DNA from: JBFHRE01 sp036745195
GTDB taxonomy: Bacteria; Actinomycetota; Acidimicrobiia; Spongiisociales; ZC4RG35
Direction: 5' to 3'
Length of the DNA stretch: 16,255 nucleotides
Assembly: GCA_036745195.1 (NCBI GenBank)
Contig: DAIOGO010000059.1
Span: forward strand, 1-16,255
Below the pieces are notes generated by a model, which saw only the letters and a list, made by a program, of their open reading frames with translations, had not been told where the DNA came from and ran no database searches. The position numbers and the translations under genes are program-made. This document shows positions 13,310 to 16,255 of the stretch, piece by piece (position 1 is the first letter of the stretch; every line of letters starts with the position of its first letter).

Positions 13310-13759
13310 ATGCAAGCGCCGACCTTCCTGCTCGGTGACGAGGCGGGCAATCGAGTTTCGTCAGAGGACTTCGCTGGTTCGTCGCTGGTGGTGTTCTTCT
13401 ATCCGGCGGCGATGACCCCCGGGTGCACCACCGAGGCATGCGACTTCCGCGACAACCATCAGGCGTTGCTCGACGCCGGATACCAGGTGATCGGCATCAG
13501 TCCCGACGCCCCTGAGCGCAACGCCCGGTTCCGGGAGCAGGAGGGTCTCCCGTTCCGCCTCCTGTCGGATCCGACCCACGAGGTGGCGGCCGCCTTCGGC
13601 GCCTGGGGAGTGAAGAAGAACTACGGCCGCGAGTACGAGGGTCTGATCCGTTCGACGTTCGTGATCGGTCCAGATGGCGTCATCGAGCGGGAATACCGCA
13701 ACGTCAAAGCCACCGGCCATGTGGCTCGCCTGGTCAAGGATCTGGTGGGCGGCAGTTGA
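13310..13759 (+). CDS. bcp: PrxQ/Bcp-type atypical 2-Cys peroxiredoxin
   Basis: A 149-residue cytoplasmic thiol peroxidase reducing hydrogen peroxide and organic peroxides, recycled by thioredoxin. Visible: FFYPAAMTPGCTTEACDFRD with peroxidatic C39 and the resolving Cys five residues later (C44), the PrxQ arrangement; Pro-Thr-Cys region T36/P37; the late Arg in RSTFVIGPDG; and KKNYGREYEG. Length is normal for the family. ATG 13310 has no SD. TATCCT at 13297-13302 could be a -10 box giving a transcript that starts at the ATG, but no -35 is evident; reinitiation after the upstream gene is the alternative. It converges with the ACC deaminase gene, 21 bp between stops. Confidence 0.95.
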   Translation: MQAPTFLLGDEAGNRVSSEDFAGSSLVVFFYPAAMTPGCTTEACDFRDNHQALLDAGYQVIGISPDAPERNARFREQEGLPFRLLSDPTHEVAAAFGAWGVKKNYGREYEGLIRSTFVIGPDGVIEREYRNVKATGHVARLVKDLVGGS

Positions 13760-13780
13760 GCCGTCGGGTTGGTTCGGCGG

Positions 13781-14800
13781 TCAGCCAAGCCCGGCGGCGC
13801 CGGCGTAGGCCGGCAGGGCAGGCTGTCCACCGAGATGTGCGTAGAGGACCCTGGACCCCGGCGGGATTTCGCCCGAGCGGACCATTCCGATGAGGCCCGC
13901 CATCGACTTCCCCTCGTACACCGGGTCGGTGAGCATGCCCTCGGTTCTCGCCGCCAGGTGGATGGCGTCGACCGTCACCTGGTCGGGGATGCCATAGGCC
14001 GGTCCTTCGTACCCGGACACGACGGTGATCTCGTCCGACCGGAGATCGCGCCCCACACCGATCCTGGCGGCGGTGTCTTTGGCGATTCGCGTCACCTGCT
14101 CGATCGTCTTGGCGAGGGTGGCGGAGGCGTCGATCCCGATCACTTTGCGGTCGTCACGATCCTCCAGGGCGAAGCCGGCGATCATCCCGGCGTGGGTCGA
14201 GCCGGTGACGGTGCAGACGATCACGTGATCGAAGAAAACCTGGCGTTCGGCCTCCTGAGCCCCGACCTCGACCGCCCAGTTGGCAAACCCGAGGCCACCG
14301 AGCGGGTGATCGGAGGCCCCGGCCGGAATCGGATACGGCTTGCCGCCTGCCGCCTCGACCGAGTCGAGGGCTTTCTTCCAGCTGTCCCGGATCCCGATGT
14401 CGAAACCGGCGGGGTCGATCCGGATGTCGCCCCCCATGATCCGGGTCAGCTGGATGTTCCCCACCTTGTCGTAGTTGGGGTCCGGCCAGTCGACCCACTG
14501 CTCCTGGACGGTGACCACCTTCAACCCGAGATGGCAAGCCACCCCGGTCACCTGGCGGGTGTGGTTCGATTGGATGCCCCCGATCGAGACCAGCGTGTCG
14601 CAGCCCTGGGCGAGGGCATCGGCCACCAGATATTCGAGCTTGCGGACCTTGTTCCCCCCGTATGCGATACCCGAGTTGCAGTCCTCCCGTTTCGCCCAGA
14701 TCTCGACCTGGCCGCCGAGGGCCGCCGAGAGCCGGGGAAGCGGGTGGATCGGTGACGGGCCGAACAACAGGGGGACTCGTGGAAAGTCGGCGAGGCGCAC
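13781..14800 (-). CDS. acdS: 1-Aminocyclopropane-1-carboxylate (ACC) deaminase
   Basis: A 339-residue PLP enzyme of fold type II that opens ACC to 2-oxobutyrate and ammonia. PLP lysine K51 in AYGGNKVRKLEY; S78 in GGIQSNHTRQV; nucleophile-type Tyr Y295 and E296 in RTEGMLTDPVYEGKSM; L323 in LYAHLGG. E296 and L323 correspond to the Glu/Leu pair (E295/L322 in characterised AcdS) that separates true ACC deaminases from D-cysteine desulfhydrases. The residue after S78-N79 is His rather than the Gln common in proteobacterial AcdS. Start GTG 14800 follows AGGAG with 5-nt spacing. That SD lies inside a short hairpin (14804-14823), a possible translational switch. No acdR-type regulator is adjacent. 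Confidence 0.92.
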   Translation of the reverse strand: MRLADFPRVPLLFGPSPIHPLPRLSAALGGQVEIWAKREDCNSGIAYGGNKVRKLEYLVADALAQGCDTLVSIGGIQSNHTRQVTGVACHLGLKVVTVQEQWVDWPDPNYDKVGNIQLTRIMGGDIRIDPAGFDIGIRDSWKKALDSVEAAGGKPYPIPAGASDHPLGGLGFANWAVEVGAQEAERQVFFDHVIVCTVTGSTHAGMIAGFALEDRDDRKVIGIDASATLAKTIEQVTRIAKDTAARIGVGRDLRSDEITVVSGYEGPAYGIPDQVTVDAIHLAARTEGMLTDPVYEGKSMAGLIGMVRSGEIPPGSRVLYAHLGGQPALPAYAGAAGLG

Positions 14801-14803
14801 GGT

Positions 14804-14823
14804 GACTCCTGATCGGGGGAGTC
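14804..14823 (-). promoter_or_regulatory. Hairpin enclosing the acdS ribosome binding site
   Basis: On the minus strand, GACTCC pairs with GGAGTC across an 8-nt loop. The second arm contains the SD bases GGAG of acdS, and the stem ends 3 nt before the GTG start. It could hide the ribosome site; a six-pair stem is modest, so this may be chance. Confidence 0.4.
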
Positions 14824-14907
14824 GATTCTGGTCCGGTTCGGGGCCCGCTGCCAGCGGCCGGCGGATGGGCGTATTGTCCAGGGTCCGACGAGGCAGGAGA
14901 GTGCAGC

Positions 14908-15327
14908 ATGACGGTCCGGCTGAACCCGTATCTGAGTTTCCGTGACAACGCCCGCCAGGCGATGGAGTTCTATGAATCGGTGTTCGGGGGTGAACTGGCG
15001 CTGAGTACGTTCGCGGATATGCATGCCAGCGACGACCCGGCCGAGCAGGACAAGATCATGCATGGCATGCTCGAGGCGCCGAACGGCCTGGTGCTGATGG
15101 GAGCGGACACCCCCAACAGCATGGAGTACCAGCCCAACAGCTACCAGATCTCGCTCAGCGGCGACGACGAACCCACGTTGCGCGGATACTGGGAGGGCTT
15201 GAGCAGCGAAGGGACCGTCATCGAACCGCTCGTCCAGGCGCCGTGGGGCGACACCTTCGGGATGTGCATCGACCGGTTCGGCGTCCACTGGATGGTCAAC
15301 ATCGCCGGAGCCTCACCGCAGGGTTGA
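14908..15327 (+). CDS. PhnB-like VOC-superfamily protein
   Basis: A 139-residue cytoplasmic protein of the vicinal-oxygen-chelate (glyoxalase/bleomycin-resistance) fold, PhnB-like branch. Typical order of motifs: LNPYLSFRDNARQAMEFYES (5-24), VFGGEL, the DKIMHGMLEAPNGLVLMGAD strand pair (48-67), ISLSGDD, a YWEGLSSEG helix, and the closing WGDTFGMCIDRFGVHWMVN (113-131). The branch usually forms dimers; many members have no known substrate, and an enzymatic metal site cannot be confirmed here. ATG 14908 follows GGCAGGAGAG with good spacing. It is divergent from acdS with about 107 bp between them and converges with the photolyase gene. Confidence 0.92.
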   Translation: MTVRLNPYLSFRDNARQAMEFYESVFGGELALSTFADMHASDDPAEQDKIMHGMLEAPNGLVLMGADTPNSMEYQPNSYQISLSGDDEPTLRGYWEGLSSEGTVIEPLVQAPWGDTFGMCIDRFGVHWMVNIAGASPQG

Positions 15328-15356
15328 TCTCGGGGCGGCGACTCCCTCGCCGGCAC

Positions 15357-16255
15357 TCACAGCGACTCGATCCGGGAAAGCAGCTCGTCGGCATCGGCTC
15401 GGATCTTCTCCCTTGCCTCGGGAGCGAGCCGTGCGACGTTCTTTGCCATCAACCCGGTGCGAGGGTTGGCGGCGAGGGCGGTCTCGTGGTGATCGAGGAA
15501 GGCCCAGTAGAGGACCGTGAAGGGGCAGAGAGGTCGGAGCGTCTTTGCCGCACTCGCCCTATCCGGGGCGTAACGGCAGCCTGTGCAGTAGTTGCTCATC
15601 CTTTGGATGTAGGCACCTGACGCAACATATGGCTTGCTCGTGAAGCGGCCTCCGTCCGCATACAGCGCCATGCCGGCGACATTCGGCAGTTCGGCCCATT
15701 CGACCGCGTCGACATACACCGCCAGGTACCAGGCGGCCACCTGCTTCGGGTCGAGCCCGGCGAGCAGTGAGAACAGACCCGTCACCATCAGACGCTGGAT
15801 GTGGTGGGCGTAGCCCAGCTTCATCGTCTGGTCGATCGCGTCCGCCAGGCAGGCCATGTTGGTGTTGCCGGTCCAGTACCAGCGCGGCAGCGGGCGCTGG
15901 TGGCCGAAGTGGTTGGCCTCCGTCAGGCCTGGCATCTCCAGGAAGTAGACGCCCCGGATGAACTCCCGCCAGCCGAGCACCTGTCTGACGAAGCCCTCTA
16001 CGGCCGCCAATGGTGCGGCGCCGGTGTGATAAGCCGTTTCGGCCCCGGCGATCACCTCACGCGGGTCGAGCAGGTGCAGGTTCAAGGCCACCGACAGCAG
16101 CGAATGCCAGCCGAACGGCGTGTCCGACCACATTGCGTCCTGGTAGTCGCCAAAACCCGCCAGTCGCCACTCGAGGAACTGATCGAGCGCCTCCAGAGCG
16201 TTTGCCCGGGTAACCGGCCATCCGAACGAGTCAAGCGAACCAGGATGGTCGGCGA
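15357..16255 (-). CDS. FeS-containing bacterial (6-4)-type photolyase/cryptochrome, C-terminal part
   Basis: The last 299 or so residues of a photolyase-related protein (PhrB/CryB, FeS-BCP class), a FAD enzyme that repairs UV (6-4) photoproducts with light. The frame stays open to the right edge (visible upstream residues include WPVTRANALEALDQFLEW), so the start lies outside. Family blocks: SDTPFGWHSLLSVALNL, YAHHIQRLMVTG, VYVDAVEWAELPNVAGMALY, ADGG, KPY and AYIQRMSNYC. Four Cys suit the [4Fe-4S] cluster, with codons starting at 15851, 15587, 15578 and 15527; the first-to-second spacing (88) and second-to-third (3) equal those in Agrobacterium PhrB, while the third-to-fourth is 4 longer. TGA is at 15359-15357. 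Confidence 0.93.
   Translation of the reverse strand, partial: ADHPGSLDSFGWPVTRANALEALDQFLEWRLAGFGDYQDAMWSDTPFGWHSLLSVALNLHLLDPREVIAGAETAYHTGAAPLAAVEGFVRQVLGWREFIRGVYFLEMPGLTEANHFGHQRPLPRWYWTGNTNMACLADAIDQTMKLGYAHHIQRLMVTGLFSLLAGLDPKQVAAWYLAVYVDAVEWAELPNVAGMALYADGGRFTSKPYVASGAYIQRMSNYCTGCRYAPDRASAAKTLRPLCPFTVLYWAFLDHHETALAANPRTGLMAKNVARLAPEAREKIRADADELLSRIESL

Noticed and set aside
13769..14755. Long plus-strand open frame opposite acdS
   Set aside because: It is antisense to a full-length ACC deaminase with all active-site residues, and is Asp/Gly/Val-rich without a recognisable domain.

Overview
The window is GC-rich and densely coded, with many GTG starts, 4-8 bp overlaps inside operons and several Thr/Ser/Pro-rich secreted proteins. 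Together with the protein types, this points to a high-GC actinobacterium, possibly Acidimicrobiia-like; the class is my inference and was not tested. Two runs of exactly 100 N (3491-3590 and 6803-6902) are scaffolding gaps of unknown true length, so this is a draft or metagenome-derived scaffold, and reading frames that cross them are artefacts.

Layout. 1-82: tail of an unknown gene. 87-2056 (-): two-component system 1, response regulator then histidine kinase. 2237-2794 (+): divergent Thr/Ser-rich exported protein. 2943-3191 (+): small GlsB/YeaQ-type membrane protein, with a near-identical 58-bp palindromic repeat on each side. 3294-3490: start of a MOSC protein, cut by gap 1. 3591-3980: most of a fungal-type (FCY1-like) cytosine deaminase. 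3984-5961 (-): two-component system 2. 6097-6802 (+): divergent lipoprotein, cut by gap 2. 6923-8500 (+): secreted S8 subtilisin-like protease ending in a striking Trp-every-fifth-residue tail. 8561-9324 (+): overlapping pair of CrcB/Fluc fluoride channel subunits. 9347-10128 (-): ArsR-type repressor plus SRPBCC protein operon, with a promoter/operator of 17-bp tandem repeats. 10245-11051 (+): LigB/DODA-type dioxygenase, convergent with 11039-11737 (-), an MMACHC (CblC)-like cobalamin-processing protein. 11860-12408 (-): fasciclin lipoprotein. 12583-13281 (+): DUF998-like membrane protein. 13310-13759 (+): PrxQ/Bcp peroxiredoxin. 13781-14800 (-): ACC deaminase. 14908-15327 (+): PhnB-like VOC protein. 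15357 to the right edge (-): bacterial (6-4)-type FeS photolyase.

Working relations. Each two-component operon is divergent from an exported protein, so each regulator probably controls its neighbour as well as itself. The TCS2/lipoprotein spacer carries 11-bp-phased CTGAA repeats and an 8-bp inverted repeat suited to an OmpR/PhoB-type regulator. TCS2, the lipoprotein and the Trp-repeat protease may form one cell-surface module, but gap 2 hides whether the last two are co-transcribed. The rest is a mosaic of small housekeeping, stress and detoxification genes: fluoride export, peroxide removal, UV repair, ACC breakdown and cobalamin handling. No tRNA, rRNA, CRISPR array, transposase, integrase or phage gene was seen. 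No gene-free stretch exceeds 300 bases.
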